Below, in pieces: positions 17,316 to 26,077 of a stretch of 64,000 nt of DNA (position 1 is the stretch's first letter; every line of letters starts with the position of its first letter). Source of the stretch: Hydrogenobaculum sp. Y04AAS1. Its GTDB lineage: Bacteria > Aquificota > Aquificia > Aquificales > Aquificaceae. The stretch spans positions 992,001 to 1,056,000 of the forward strand of contig NC_011126.1 of the NCBI RefSeq assembly GCF_000020785.1. The letters run 5' to 3'. The position numbers and the translations under genes were made by a program. The notes under the pieces are model-generated. The model saw only the letters and a list, made by a program, of their open reading frames with translations. It was not told where the DNA came from and did no database searches.

Positions 17316-17864
17316 TTAAGCAAGGCCTCTTTGTTTTAGAGTGTCTTGATATATCCTTTTATATAGAATGTTCCACTCCGACGTGCCTTCTACAATCCTC
17401 TTGGAATAGTTTTTTATACGCATACGTACTTCTTTCTCTATTTCTTCTTCTTCTTTAGCAGCTTCTATAAGGATAGACGATATAACTTTTCTTATCATCG
17501 GTATATCTTCATAAATTTCTATGTTTGGATCGTTTTTAATGAGATCTCTTATCTTGTTGGTTATTTGGTTCATGCGTTCTCTAGGTCTTGTTTCTATCTT
17601 CATTTCTTCAGCCAGTTTCATTCTTATGGTTCTATAAGCTGTCCTGTAGTCTATATTTTCTTTTTCTATATAAGATAACTGGTCTTTTAATATTTCTTTT
17701 GCCCTTTCATCCAAGTTTTTTTCTTCTTCATCGGCTTCTTTAAATATTGCCAGCAACTGTTTTTTAAAATAATCTACATCTTCTACTTCTATATATTTTT
17801 TTGTTAAAAGCTCAGATACTAACTTATTTATTATTCTTTCCACCAACCTTTCTGGTAATCTCAC
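17316..17864 (-). CDS. DUF507 family protein
   Basis: A 182-residue, highly charged, helical protein made of two similar halves: MRLPERLVERIINKLVSELL and, from about residue 95, RPRERMNQITNKIRDLI. This matches the DUF507 family found in Aquificae and Deltaproteobacteria. It follows atpC by 11 nt and may share its transcript. Function is unknown. Confidence 0.85.
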   Translation of the reverse strand: MRLPERLVERIINKLVSELLTKKYIEVEDVDYFKKQLLAIFKEADEEEKNLDERAKEILKDQLSYIEKENIDYRTAYRTIRMKLAEEMKIETRPRERMNQITNKIRDLIKNDPNIEIYEDIPMIRKVISSILIEAAKEEEEIEKEVRMRIKNYSKRIVEGTSEWNILYKRIYQDTLKQRGLA

Positions 17865-17875
17865 ACTTATGCTCC

Positions 17876-18286
17876 TTAAGCTTTTATTTTAGGACTAAAA
17901 TGCTTTGCTATGTTTATAAACGTTTCCGCCATCTCTCTTTTTTTCTGCCATTCTGATATTTCTTCAGCAGTTCTTGCATCAGATAATTTCCTTGTAGCTT
18001 CTTCAAAGACTTTTTTGTATTCCTCAAGGTCTATATTTCCTACTGGAACAGCTTCTTCTGTTAGTATTATAACTTTGTCCGGTGTTATATCGGCAAATCC
18101 ATATCCTACAGCTATACCGTTTTTGTCATCTTTGTTGAAGTAAACCAAACCTGGTTTTATTTGAGTTAAAAGCAACATATGGTTTTCCAATATCCCCATT
18201 TCACCATCGTAGGCTGGTATATTTACAGATTCTACTTCTTCAGTGTATACAATGCCCTTTGGTGTGACTATATCAACTTTTAACAT
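17876..18286 (-). CDS. atpC: F1Fo ATP synthase epsilon subunit
   Basis: A 136-residue subunit that couples the rotor stalk to the F1 head. The N-terminal beta sandwich has the family segment IPAYDGEMGILENHMLLLTQIKPG; the C-terminal helical hairpin follows from about residue 90. No other ATP synthase gene lies next to it, so the atp genes are dispersed in this genome. It diverges from dnaN across a 75-bp spacer. Confidence 0.92.
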   Translation of the reverse strand: MLKVDIVTPKGIVYTEEVESVNIPAYDGEMGILENHMLLLTQIKPGLVYFNKDDKNGIAVGYGFADITPDKVIILTEEAVPVGNIDLEEYKKVFEEATRKLSDARTAEEISEWQKKREMAETFINIAKHFSPKIKA

Positions 18287-18349
18287 AAAGCCTCCATATC
18301 ATAAGATAATATTATACCAAAATATTTTTTGTAAAAAAATTAAATATGC

Positions 18350-18361
18350 TATAATTATGGT
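18350..18361 (+). promoter_or_regulatory. dnaN promoter -10 box, leaderless arrangement
   Basis: TATAAT at 18350-18355 ends 6 nt before the dnaN ATG at 18362, and no Shine-Dalgarno sequence is present. Transcription would start at or within a base or two of the start codon. Confidence 0.65.
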
Positions 18362-19558
18362 ATGGATTTAGAAAAAAACCAATGTAGCGTAGTCTTCGAT
18401 AAAAAAGAATTTGACGATATCATATCCAAAGCTAAAAATACCACAGAATCGAAATCCATACTCCCGATACTGTCAAATTTCCTTATAGAGATAGAAAATT
18501 CTAAGTATTTTGTAAAAGCCACAGACTTAGAAAACTATATAAAGATAGAAGGCAGACCAGAACAATCGGAAGTTAGCTGCACCTTGTGCATAAATTCTAA
18601 GAAACTAAGCGATATAGTAAAAAGTCTTTCTTCTGCTACATTCACGCTAACGCTTGTAAACGACCCTTCAGCACAAAGCTCTTACGTGCAAATACAAAGC
18701 GGTAGAAGTAAGTTTAAGCTAACGTTGGCTGAAGCTTCTGAGTTTCCCGCTTTTCCAGAGATAGAAAACGACATGATATCAAACAACATACCGGGTTTTA
18801 TGCTTTTAGAGGGCTTAGAGAGAACAGATTACGCTGTAGCAAAAGAAGATGCGATGAATCCTACCCTTACAGGCGTAAACATGATATTTGACAACAACGA
18901 TGGAAAATCTTTTGTAGAGTTTGCCGCCACAGATGGTAATAGGCTTACGGTTTTCAAAAAATACTACCCTAAAGATGAATCTAACGAAAACATAACCTTA
19001 AGCAACATGTCCTTCACAATACCAAGAAAAACGGTAAAAATCCTAAAATCTATAACAAACAAAGCATCTTTCGTAAATATTTACTACAAAAGCGGTAGCT
19101 CGTTTTTGATTTTTGAAGATAAGGCAATGGGATGTACGTTGTTTAGCAGGCTTTTAGAAGGAGAGTTTCCAGATTACAAGACTTATATAGAAAACATAGA
19201 TAGACCTTTAAACGCCAAAATACAGCGTAAAGATTTGAGAGATTTGATAAGAAGGCTTTCTTTTAGTGCAGATGGCACTGTTATACCTATAAAGCTTACC
19301 TTTGCCGATAACATTTTGATAGGAGAAACCTCAGACAGAGAATCAACAGAAGGAAGGGATGAGATCGATATAGATTACGTAGGAGAAGCTTTTAGCGTAG
19401 ACCTAAATGCAAGATATCTAAAAGAATCCGTAGACTACGCTCCCTGCGACTATATAAATATATCTACCGACGACCCCATGAACGGTATGTTAGTTTCTTG
19501 TGGAAATCTTGAAGAAGAAGGTTTTTATTACGCTTCTTTAATAATGCCTTTTGGATGA
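18362..19558 (+). CDS. dnaN: DNA polymerase III beta subunit (sliding clamp)
   Basis: A 398-residue clamp protein with three repeated domains; it tethers the replicative polymerase to DNA. Typical segments are KNTTESKSILPILSNFLIE near the N-terminus, ATDGNRL in domain 2 and the C-terminal SLIMPFG, the equivalent of the family's M(P)MRL end. It is about 30 residues longer than the E. coli protein. No dnaA is adjacent. The start follows a -10-like box and lacks a ribosome-binding site. Confidence 0.94.
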   Translation: MDLEKNQCSVVFDKKEFDDIISKAKNTTESKSILPILSNFLIEIENSKYFVKATDLENYIKIEGRPEQSEVSCTLCINSKKLSDIVKSLSSATFTLTLVNDPSAQSSYVQIQSGRSKFKLTLAEASEFPAFPEIENDMISNNIPGFMLLEGLERTDYAVAKEDAMNPTLTGVNMIFDNNDGKSFVEFAATDGNRLTVFKKYYPKDESNENITLSNMSFTIPRKTVKILKSITNKASFVNIYYKSGSSFLIFEDKAMGCTLFSRLLEGEFPDYKTYIENIDRPLNAKIQRKDLRDLIRRLSFSADGTVIPIKLTFADNILIGETSDRESTEGRDEIDIDYVGEAFSVDLNARYLKESVDYAPCDYINISTDDPMNGMLVSCGNLEEEGFYYASLIMPFG

Positions 19559-19582
19559 TTTTAAAATCTTAAAACTTAAGTT

Positions 19583-20326
19583 ATGACTGAAAACAACCAA
19601 ATATTGGAAGAGCTAAGGTTAAAAGAAGGAGACACGTGGCGTATCTTTAAAATCCTTAGCGAATTTGTGAGTGGATTTGATACACTATCCCACGTAAGTC
19701 CAGCGGTAACGTTCTTTGGAAGCGCCAGATTTGATGAAAACAACTTTTACTATAAAAAAGCTTATCAGCTTAGCTACGAGTTTGGGAAAGGTGGTTACAA
19801 CGTTATAACAGGTGGCGGACCTGGTATTATGGAAGCGGCTAATAGGGGTGCTAAGGATGCTGGTGTTATATCGGTGGGCTTAAATATAAAGCTTCCTAAA
19901 GAGCAAAAACCAAACCCATATCATACGCTTTCCATGAGCTTTGAATACTTCTTTGTAAGGAAAGTTATGCTTATAAGATACTCTACAGCTTACCTTGTTT
20001 TTCCAGGTGGATTTGGCACTATGGACGAACTATCTGAAGCTCTTACCCTAATACAAACTAAAAAGAGTCCAAAATTTCCGCTTATTCTCTTCGGTAAAGA
20101 ATTTTGGGAAGGTCTTATGGATTTTTACAAAAATACCCTTATAAAACATGGTACCATCGACGAGGAAGACTTATCTCTTGTTCATCTTACCGATGATATA
20201 GACGAGGCTATAGCTATAGTGGATAAACATCTCTTAGAAAAAATCAAACTCATGGAAGAGGAAAAAGAAGATAATTCAAAGTTAGAAAGGTATAAAAACA
20301 CCGCAAGGGTAAGAGGTCTTAGATGA
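19583..20326 (+). CDS. LOG-family protein (TIGR00730 Rossmann fold nucleotide hydrolase-like)
   Basis: A 247-residue protein with the LOG-family motif GGGPGIMEAANRGA and the second motif PGGFGTMDELSEALT. These are the signature PGGxGTxxE of phosphoribohydrolases that cleave cytokinin nucleotides or other nucleoside monophosphates. It overlaps the next gene by 4 nt. The physiological substrate in bacteria like this one is unknown. Confidence 0.9.
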   Translation: MTENNQILEELRLKEGDTWRIFKILSEFVSGFDTLSHVSPAVTFFGSARFDENNFYYKKAYQLSYEFGKGGYNVITGGGPGIMEAANRGAKDAGVISVGLNIKLPKEQKPNPYHTLSMSFEYFFVRKVMLIRYSTAYLVFPGGFGTMDELSEALTLIQTKKSPKFPLILFGKEFWEGLMDFYKNTLIKHGTIDEEDLSLVHLTDDIDEAIAIVDKHLLEKIKLMEEEKEDNSKLERYKNTARVRGLR

Positions 20327-21465
20327 TCAAGTTTTTACACATAGGAGATATACATGCTGGCAAAACGCTTCACAGCAGATCAAGAAACGATGATGCAGAA
20401 TACGCCATATCTCAAGTGATAGATTTTGTAAAAAAAGAGCCTGTAGATTTCATACTTATGGCAGGCGATATCTTTGATCAATACACTCCGGATGCAGAAG
20501 CCACAAAAATCATATTTGATTTTATGGTAAGTGAGTTAAACGCTTTAAAGATTCCAGTAGTCATGATCACCGGAAACCACGATGGACATAGTTTTTTTGA
20601 AGGTTACAAGACTCTTGCCAAATACGCCAACATGCATTTGTTTGTAAAACCTTCTACAAAAGATTACATTATTACAATAAAAGATACCAACATAATATGT
20701 GTACCTTATGTTTTTACTAAGATCTTAGATAAAACCTGGGAAGATAACGCTGCCTCAGAATATGCTCATAAAGTAGAAAATTTTATAAATGCACTCATTT
20801 CAAAAGCCCCAAGAAATACCTTTAATATATTGCTTTCCCATATGATGGTAAAAAGTGCAAAACCAACAAAATCAGAAAGAGAAGCTTCCATAGGGGAGTA
20901 TTATGCAATAAATTTAGACAACATAAACAATCTTAAAAACTTGGACTACGTTGCCTTAGGGCATGTGCATAAATATCAAAAAATACCCACCACTACAGAT
21001 ACCTATTACACAGGTTCTTGTTTTCAAATAGATTTTAACGAAGAAGGGCAAGAAAAATACTTCAACTTTGTAATTTTAGAACAACAATCCACCAACAAAG
21101 TAGAAAAGATAAAATTAGATATAAAAAACCAGCTTAAAACTCTAAAAGTTAATGCCAAAAGCTTAAATATAAAAGATATAGAAAACGTAAAAGGATACGT
21201 AAGGGTAATCATAGACGATACCATCGAAAATACTAGGCTTTTAGAATCAAAATTAACATCAGAACATATAGCGGGCAAAATCTTAGAAATAAGAAGAAAC
21301 GTTTTTGAAAAACCAGACATAGAAGTAGATTTAAACAAAATAAGAAATAACCTTGTGGATTTTTACGAAGAATATTACAAGGCAAAATACCGCGAAGATT
21401 TGCCAGAGGATTTAAAGAAAGCATTCGTAGAACTTCAATACAAAGTAGAGCATACAGAAGACTAG
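20323..21465 (+). CDS. DNA repair exonuclease, SbcD/Mre11-like
   Basis: A 380-residue metallophosphoesterase. Phosphodiesterase motifs are GDIHAGKTLHS (motif I, residues 8-18), LMAGDIFDQY (motif II), ITGNHDGHS (motif III), ILLSHMMV and ALGHVHKYQ (motifs IV and V). This order and spacing identify the nuclease subunit of the SbcCD (Mre11-Rad50) double-strand-break complex. No sbcC ATPase gene is adjacent, so the partner would be elsewhere. Confidence 0.88.
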   Translation: MIKFLHIGDIHAGKTLHSRSRNDDAEYAISQVIDFVKKEPVDFILMAGDIFDQYTPDAEATKIIFDFMVSELNALKIPVVMITGNHDGHSFFEGYKTLAKYANMHLFVKPSTKDYIITIKDTNIICVPYVFTKILDKTWEDNAASEYAHKVENFINALISKAPRNTFNILLSHMMVKSAKPTKSEREASIGEYYAINLDNINNLKNLDYVALGHVHKYQKIPTTTDTYYTGSCFQIDFNEEGQEKYFNFVILEQQSTNKVEKIKLDIKNQLKTLKVNAKSLNIKDIENVKGYVRVIIDDTIENTRLLESKLTSEHIAGKILEIRRNVFEKPDIEVDLNKIRNNLVDFYEEYYKAKYREDLPEDLKKAFVELQYKVEHTED

Positions 21466-21480
21466 ATCAATAGATAAAAG

Positions 21481-21508
21481 TTGACTTTTTCACAAACTTT
21501 TATATACT
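21481..21508 (+). promoter_or_regulatory. Promoter of the SPFH/NfeD pair
   Basis: TTGACT at 21481-21486 and TATACT at 21503-21508 are separated by 16 nt. An AGGAGGG ribosome-binding site (21518-21524) follows about 9 nt before a TTG start at 21533. Confidence 0.65.
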
Positions 21509-21532
21509 TTAAAGTATAGGAGGGTAAAAAGT

Positions 21533-22381
21533 TTGATAAATTTGATAATAGTAGTTACAATTGTAACAATTACAGTTATTGTTGTAAGATTTTCTATAAG
21601 GACAGTGTCCCAAGGAGAAGAGTGGATCATAGAAAGGCTTGGCAGGTACCATAGGACTTTAAAACCAGGTCTTGCTTTTGTAATACCTTTCCTAGATTAC
21701 ATTAGAAACAAAGTAAACGTAAGAGAGCAATTTTTAGATGTACCTTCTCAAGCTGTCATAACAAGAGATAACGCTATAGTCCAAATAGACGCCGTTTTTT
21801 TCTACAGGGTTGTGGATAGTTACAACGCCACTTACAACATTACAAACATAAATGCATCGTTGATACAATTAGCCAAAACAAACCTAAGAGCCATAATAGG
21901 CTCCATGGAGCTAGAGCATGCCCTATCCAATAGAGATGAGATAAACGCAAAGCTTAGAAACAACTTATCTGGTATAGAAAGCGAATGGGGCATAGTGATA
22001 ACAAGAGTTGAAATAAAAGATATACTTCCACCAGAAACAATAGTAAAAGCGATGGAAAAACAAATACAAGCTGACAGAGAAAAAAGAGCTATCATCCTTC
22101 AAGCAGAAGCCAGCAGAGAAAAACAACGCTTAGAGTCTGAAGGTTATCTCATAGCACAAACCAATAGAGCAGAAGCTATAAAAAGGGTAGGGCAAGCCCA
22201 AGCAGACGTCATAGCAATGATAGGGCAATCTCTAAAAGAATCAGGGGAAACCGCTGGTTTATTGCAGTTGGGAGAGCGTTATATAGAGGCTATAAAAGAT
22301 TTGGCTTCTTCAAACAGCTCTAAGCTGATAATATTCCCAAACAGCATAATAGATGCCGTAAAAAATCTTATAGACAAATGA
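21533..22381 (+). CDS. SPFH/band 7 membrane protein (stomatin/slipin-like)
   Basis: A 282-residue protein with one N-terminal membrane segment (residues 1-18) and a band 7 domain starting VSQGEEWIIERLGRYHRTLKPG, followed by a coiled coil with QADREKRAIILQAEASREKQ. Start codon TTG, chosen because of the AGGAGGG 9 nt upstream. It overlaps an NfeD-like gene by 4 nt, the classic stomatin-NfeD operon. Such pairs organise membrane microdomains and oligomeric rings. Confidence 0.93.
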   Translation: MINLIIVVTIVTITVIVVRFSIRTVSQGEEWIIERLGRYHRTLKPGLAFVIPFLDYIRNKVNVREQFLDVPSQAVITRDNAIVQIDAVFFYRVVDSYNATYNITNINASLIQLAKTNLRAIIGSMELEHALSNRDEINAKLRNNLSGIESEWGIVITRVEIKDILPPETIVKAMEKQIQADREKRAIILQAEASREKQRLESEGYLIAQTNRAEAIKRVGQAQADVIAMIGQSLKESGETAGLLQLGERYIEAIKDLASSNSSKLIIFPNSIIDAVKNLIDK

Positions 22382-22851
22382 GCCCGTTTCTTTGGATACT
22401 ACTTGGTATATTGCTTTCTTTATTAGAACTAGCACATCCTGTAATGATATTTTTCCCCATAGGACTTAGCGCTATTGCAACTGGAATTTTTGGGCTTTTG
22501 ATAGAATATTTTACAAAAATACCTTACGAAAGAATGCTCATAACCCAGCTTATTACCTTTTTTGTTGTAAGTGCCATAAATATATATCTTCTTCGTAAAA
22601 TCTCAAAAGAGTGGATAAGCATAAAAACACCAAAATCTTCTCAGCCAGAAAACGCTATACTAGGGCATGAAGTTTACGCAAAAGAAGACGCCAAAGCAAA
22701 AACCATGATAAAGGTGGAATCCCCTTCTCCAATCCTCGGTGTAAACTTATGGCATGCAAAAGTTTTAGATGATGTAAAAGCGGGCGATAAGCTTATAGTG
22801 GTTGGTCACGAGGGAGGTATATTGGTTTGTAAAAAAGCCTCCTCTGATTAG
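22378..22851 (+). CDS. NfeD-like membrane protein
   Basis: A 157-residue short NfeD (NfeD1b-type): two or three hydrophobic segments in the first 85 residues and a C-terminal OB-fold beta domain from about residue 95, with the family segments LWHAKV and AGDKLIVVGHEGGILVCK. It lacks the N-terminal ClpP-like protease of long NfeD proteins. It partners the SPFH protein encoded just upstream. Confidence 0.9.
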   Translation: MSPFLWILLGILLSLLELAHPVMIFFPIGLSAIATGIFGLLIEYFTKIPYERMLITQLITFFVVSAINIYLLRKISKEWISIKTPKSSQPENAILGHEVYAKEDAKAKTMIKVESPSPILGVNLWHAKVLDDVKAGDKLIVVGHEGGILVCKKASSD

Positions 22852-22875
22852 GAAATGTGCTATCATATATTATCT

Positions 22876-23088
22876 ATGAAGAAGAAAATTTTTCTTTTGG
22901 GTATTTTTGCTTTTACAATGATAGGATGCTCTTCAAAGCAACAAAACAAAGAAAACACTAGCGCTCAGAACACCTCTCAAGCACCACCACCTTCAATTTC
23001 ATGCAAAGATTACTGCAAACAACAGTGCCAAGGCTTAGCTCAAAGCTGTGAGACAAACTGTCTTAACGCCTGTTATCCTACCCCTTAA
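22876..23088 (+). CDS. Small cysteine-rich lipoprotein
   Basis: A 70-residue protein with a lipoprotein signal ending MIGC (residues 15-18). A Gln/Asn/Pro-rich linker leads to a C-terminal domain with six cysteines spaced C-x3-C-x3-C-x6-C-x3-C-x3-C. The ATG at 22876 was preferred to an upstream ATG at 22855 because it starts the signal peptide directly (MKKKIF). The symmetric pattern suggests a helical hairpin held by disulfides or a metal site. No family was recognised. Confidence 0.75.
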   Translation: MKKKIFLLGIFAFTMIGCSSKQQNKENTSAQNTSQAPPPSISCKDYCKQQCQGLAQSCETNCLNACYPTP

Positions 23089-23119
23089 CAAAAGCTTTTA
23101 AAAGATTTATATTTATAGT

Positions 23120-23833
23120 ATGATAGCTAAAAATTTTGATTATAGATCGGAAGATATAACCTGTGAAGGGTATTTGGCTTACGAAGAAAGCTCCAATATC
23201 AAAAGGCCTGGGGTTTTAGTAGTACCAAATTGGATGGGTGTAGGTGATTTTGTGAAAGAAAAGTGCGAGAAGCTTGCTTACCTTGGCTATGTAGCTCTTG
23301 CTGTAGATGTTTACGGCAAAGGCGTAAGACCAAAAGATACAGACGAAGCCGCTAAACTCTCTTCTTATTACAAAGAAAATTACCTTCTTTTGAGAAAAAG
23401 ACTTAAAGATGCACTAAATGCTATAAAAACTATAGATCTTGTGAAAGATGATTACATAGGGGCTATTGGCTATTGTTTTGGTGGTAGTGCTGTTCTTGAG
23501 CTTGCAAGGTCAAACGAAGATATAAAAGGCGTAGTAAGCTTTCATGGTGGTCTTACTACGTTAGATATTAATAGAAATCCCATAAAAGCAAAAATATTGG
23601 TTTGTCATGGAGTAGATGATCCTTTTGTACCTATGTCTCAAATAGAGGCTTTTATTAAAGAGATGAATGCAAGAAAAGCTGATTATCAAATTATTATGTA
23701 TGCTGATGCAGTACATTCTTTTACAGAAAAAGCTGCTGGTAACGATAAATCAAAAGGAACCGCCTACAATGAGCTTGCCGATAAAAGATCTTGGAACCAC
23801 ATGCTTTTATTCTTTCAAGAGATATTTAGATGA
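23120..23833 (+). CDS. Dienelactone hydrolase family protein
   Basis: A 237-residue alpha/beta hydrolase. The nucleophile elbow is GYCFGGSAV, a cysteine in the place of serine as in true dienelactone hydrolases; the acid is in GVDDPFVP and the catalytic histidine in [10 protein letters not shown]. The true substrate is probably not a chlorocatechol product here, since no aromatic degradation genes are near. It overlaps the next gene by 4 nt. Confidence 0.9.
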   Translation: MIAKNFDYRSEDITCEGYLAYEESSNIKRPGVLVVPNWMGVGDFVKEKCEKLAYLGYVALAVDVYGKGVRPKDTDEAAKLSSYYKENYLLLRKRLKDALNAIKTIDLVKDDYIGAIGYCFGGSAVLELARSNEDIKGVVSFHGGLTTLDINRNPIKAKILVCHGVDDPFVPMSQIEAFIKEMNARKADYQIIMYADAVHSFTEKAAGNDKSKGTAYNELADKRSWNHMLLFFQEIFR

Positions 23834-24171
23834 TAAAACTAAAAAGAGTATACGAACCAAAAGAAGAGACTGATGGTTTAAGAATATTAGTGGATAGACT
23901 TTGGCCACGAGGTATAAAAAAAGATAAGATAGATTTATGGCTAAAAGACATAGCTCCTTCTGATGAAATTAGGAAGTTTTATCACGAAAGCAAAGATTTT
24001 GAGGCTTTTGAGAAAAAATATATAGAAGAGCTCAAGAAAAAAGACATAAAAGAACTTTTAGAATTAGCCGAACAAAACACTATAACGCTTCTATACGCCT
24101 CAAAAGAACCTAAAAACAACGCCGTTGTCTTAAAGGAGTATCTAGATTGGATATTAGAAAAGCAAAAATAA
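23830..24171 (+). CDS. DUF488 family protein
   Basis: A 113-residue protein with the family hallmark [27 protein letters not shown] (residues 17-43; conserved DRLWPRG) and [12 protein letters not shown] near the C-terminus. DUF488 proteins are small and uncharacterised. The gene is translationally coupled to the hydrolase gene before it. Confidence 0.9.
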   Translation: MIKLKRVYEPKEETDGLRILVDRLWPRGIKKDKIDLWLKDIAPSDEIRKFYHESKDFEAFEKKYIEELKKKDIKELLELAEQNTITLLYASKEPKNNAVVLKEYLDWILEKQK

Positions 24172-24605
24172 AAGATGCCCCTTACATACATGAGCTTATA
24201 AACGAGCACGCTAAGACCAGTGTTTTGCTACCAAGAAGCCTTAGTTCTATATATGAAAATATAAGGGATTTTTTTGTGGCCACAAAAGATGATAACATCA
24301 TAGGTGTTTGCGCTCTTCATATAGTATGGGAAGATTTGGCAGAGATAAAGTCTTTAGCGGTAGCAACAAACTATACAAAAAAGGGAATAGGAAAAGCGCT
24401 AGTGGAAACTTGTTTAAAAGAAGCTAAGGAATACGATGTAAAAACTGTATTTGTTTTAACGTATCAAGTGGATTTCTTTAAAAAAATAGGTTTTGAGCTT
24501 ATAAAAAAAGAAACGTTGCCCCACAAAATATGGGGAGAATGTATAAATTGCTCAAAATTTCCTTCTTGTGATGAAATAGCTATGTCAAAACTTTTAAAAG
24601 CCTAA
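24147..24605 (+). CDS. argA: GNAT acetyltransferase, short ArgA-type N-acetylglutamate synthase
   Basis: A 152-residue GNAT protein. The acetyl-CoA loop is in [11 protein letters not shown] and the C-terminal segment [23 protein letters not shown] is characteristic of the stand-alone ArgA-type N-acetyltransferases that start arginine biosynthesis in bacteria lacking the long kinase-fused ArgA. AAGGAG lies 9 nt before the ATG; the gene overlaps DUF488 by 25 nt. Assignment of the substrate (glutamate) is by this motif only. Confidence 0.8.
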   Translation: MDIRKAKIKDAPYIHELINEHAKTSVLLPRSLSSIYENIRDFFVATKDDNIIGVCALHIVWEDLAEIKSLAVATNYTKKGIGKALVETCLKEAKEYDVKTVFVLTYQVDFFKKIGFELIKKETLPHKIWGECINCSKFPSCDEIAMSKLLKA

Positions 24606-24626
24606 AAAACGATATAATATAATAAT

Positions 24627-25040
24627 ATGAAGATAGGTTTTGTGTGCGATAAACATTCCAACAGGAGTATTATAGCAGAAGCCTTGGCTTTGAAGATGTT
24701 AAAAGAACTTGGACTAAAGGCAGAGGTGTATTCAGCAAGCCTTGAACCTGATAAAGAGATAGAAACTACCGTCTTAAAGCTTTTAGAAGAAAAAGAATTC
24801 AACGTAGCTAACATTAAAAACAACGCGTTAGAAGATATACCTTATGAAGAGTTAGATGTGCTTATAATGATATGCGATAAACTAGATAAAACCTGTCCCT
24901 ATATAATATCCCACAAAAGACGAGAAACTTGGCTTGTGGAAGAGCCCTACCCATTGACAAGGGAAGAGCTAAAAAGAACTATAGACAAAATAGAAAGATT
25001 TTTGAAGGATTTGTTTAGATATGACAAATTATCCAAATGA
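24627..25040 (+). CDS. Low-molecular-weight protein tyrosine phosphatase family (ArsC-like)
   Basis: A 137-residue protein with the P-loop C-x5-R in VCDKHSNRSIIAE (C7 to R13) near the N-terminus and a DP-like acid region around EEPYPLTREEL. This fold serves either protein tyrosine phosphatases or arsenate reductases; the cysteine pair of thioredoxin-coupled ArsC (C82/C89) may be matched by CDKLDKTC (residues 85-92), favouring an arsenate reductase. No ars genes are adjacent. The ATG follows a TATAAT-like box with no ribosome-binding site. Confidence 0.78.
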   Translation: MKIGFVCDKHSNRSIIAEALALKMLKELGLKAEVYSASLEPDKEIETTVLKLLEEKEFNVANIKNNALEDIPYEELDVLIMICDKLDKTCPYIISHKRRETWLVEEPYPLTREELKRTIDKIERFLKDLFRYDKLSK

Positions 25041-26070
25041 AAAAATACTATGGTTAGCCACCAATGAAAACCCAAATTTTGGTGGAATAGAGCTTCACAG
25101 CGTAACTTTTGTAAAAGCTATAAAACAAAGGGGTTTTAACGTAAGCTTGTGCTTATCTAAAGACAACTATGTAGACAAAAACACACATGAGATTGAAAAA
25201 TGTTACGCAACCACGCGCTATTCTTTTGATTTAAAAACTTTTAGAAAGATATACGAATTTACAAAAAAAATAAACCCAGATGTAATAGTAGCCAACAACG
25301 CCAAAGAGTATGAGATAGCTCTTGTTGTATCAAAGTTTTTAAGAAAAAAGGTTATAGCTTTTAGACATATGGAGAATCTGAAAAACCCTTTGGTGGCAAG
25401 GCTAATATTATCAAATATGGATATAGTCTATACCGTAAGCGAAAAACTAAGGCAAGAGCTTTTATCAAAAGGAGTTAAAGAAGACAAACTAAGAGTGCTT
25501 TACAACTTAGTAGAAGAAGGAAACCCTAAAAAGCAAAGTAAAGATAAGATAAGGATTCTTTTTGTAGGGAAAGTCATAGAGGCTAAAGGTATTTGGGAGT
25601 TTTTGCATCTTGCCAAAGAGTTAAAAACCTATCAAGAGTTTGAATTTTATGTGGTGGGAGATGGTGAAGAGCTCAACAAAGCGAAAGCTTTTTCAGAAGA
25701 AAATAGTTTAAACGTAAATTTTGCAGGCTTTCAAGAAGATGTTTACCCTTATTATCAGATTGCGGATGTTGTTTTGATACTATCAAAGTACGACGAGGCC
25801 ATGACAAGAGTTGTCATAGAAGCTTTGGCAAACGGTTGCGCCGTTGTAGGTTCAATCGTCGGTGGTATAAAAGAAGCAATAGAAGAAGGCAAGAATGGTT
25901 TTTTGGTAAATCCAACAGATATAAAAGCCATCAAAGATGCCATTCTTCCTTTTAGAGATAAGAATAAGCTTTCAGAAGCTCAAAAATGCTCTTACGAGAT
26001 ATATAAAAGAAAGTTCTCAGAAGAGGCCATTTTAAATAAGTTTGAAGAGGATATATTAAATCTGATATGA
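25021..26070 (+). CDS. Glycosyltransferase family 4 (GT-B fold)
   Basis: A 349-residue retaining glycosyltransferase. The N-terminal domain includes GGIELHSVTFVKAI; the donor-sugar domain has ILFVGKVIEAKGIWEF and the E-x7-E segment EAMTRVVIEALANGCAVVGSIVGGIKE. It overlaps the preceding phosphatase gene by 20 nt. It probably acts on cell-envelope glycans at the inner membrane; donor and acceptor are unknown. Confidence 0.9.
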   Translation: MTNYPNEKILWLATNENPNFGGIELHSVTFVKAIKQRGFNVSLCLSKDNYVDKNTHEIEKCYATTRYSFDLKTFRKIYEFTKKINPDVIVANNAKEYEIALVVSKFLRKKVIAFRHMENLKNPLVARLILSNMDIVYTVSEKLRQELLSKGVKEDKLRVLYNLVEEGNPKKQSKDKIRILFVGKVIEAKGIWEFLHLAKELKTYQEFEFYVVGDGEELNKAKAFSEENSLNVNFAGFQEDVYPYYQIADVVLILSKYDEAMTRVVIEALANGCAVVGSIVGGIKEAIEEGKNGFLVNPTDIKAIKDAILPFRDKNKLSEAQKCSYEIYKRKFSEEAILNKFEEDILNLI

Positions 26071-26077
26071 TATACCT

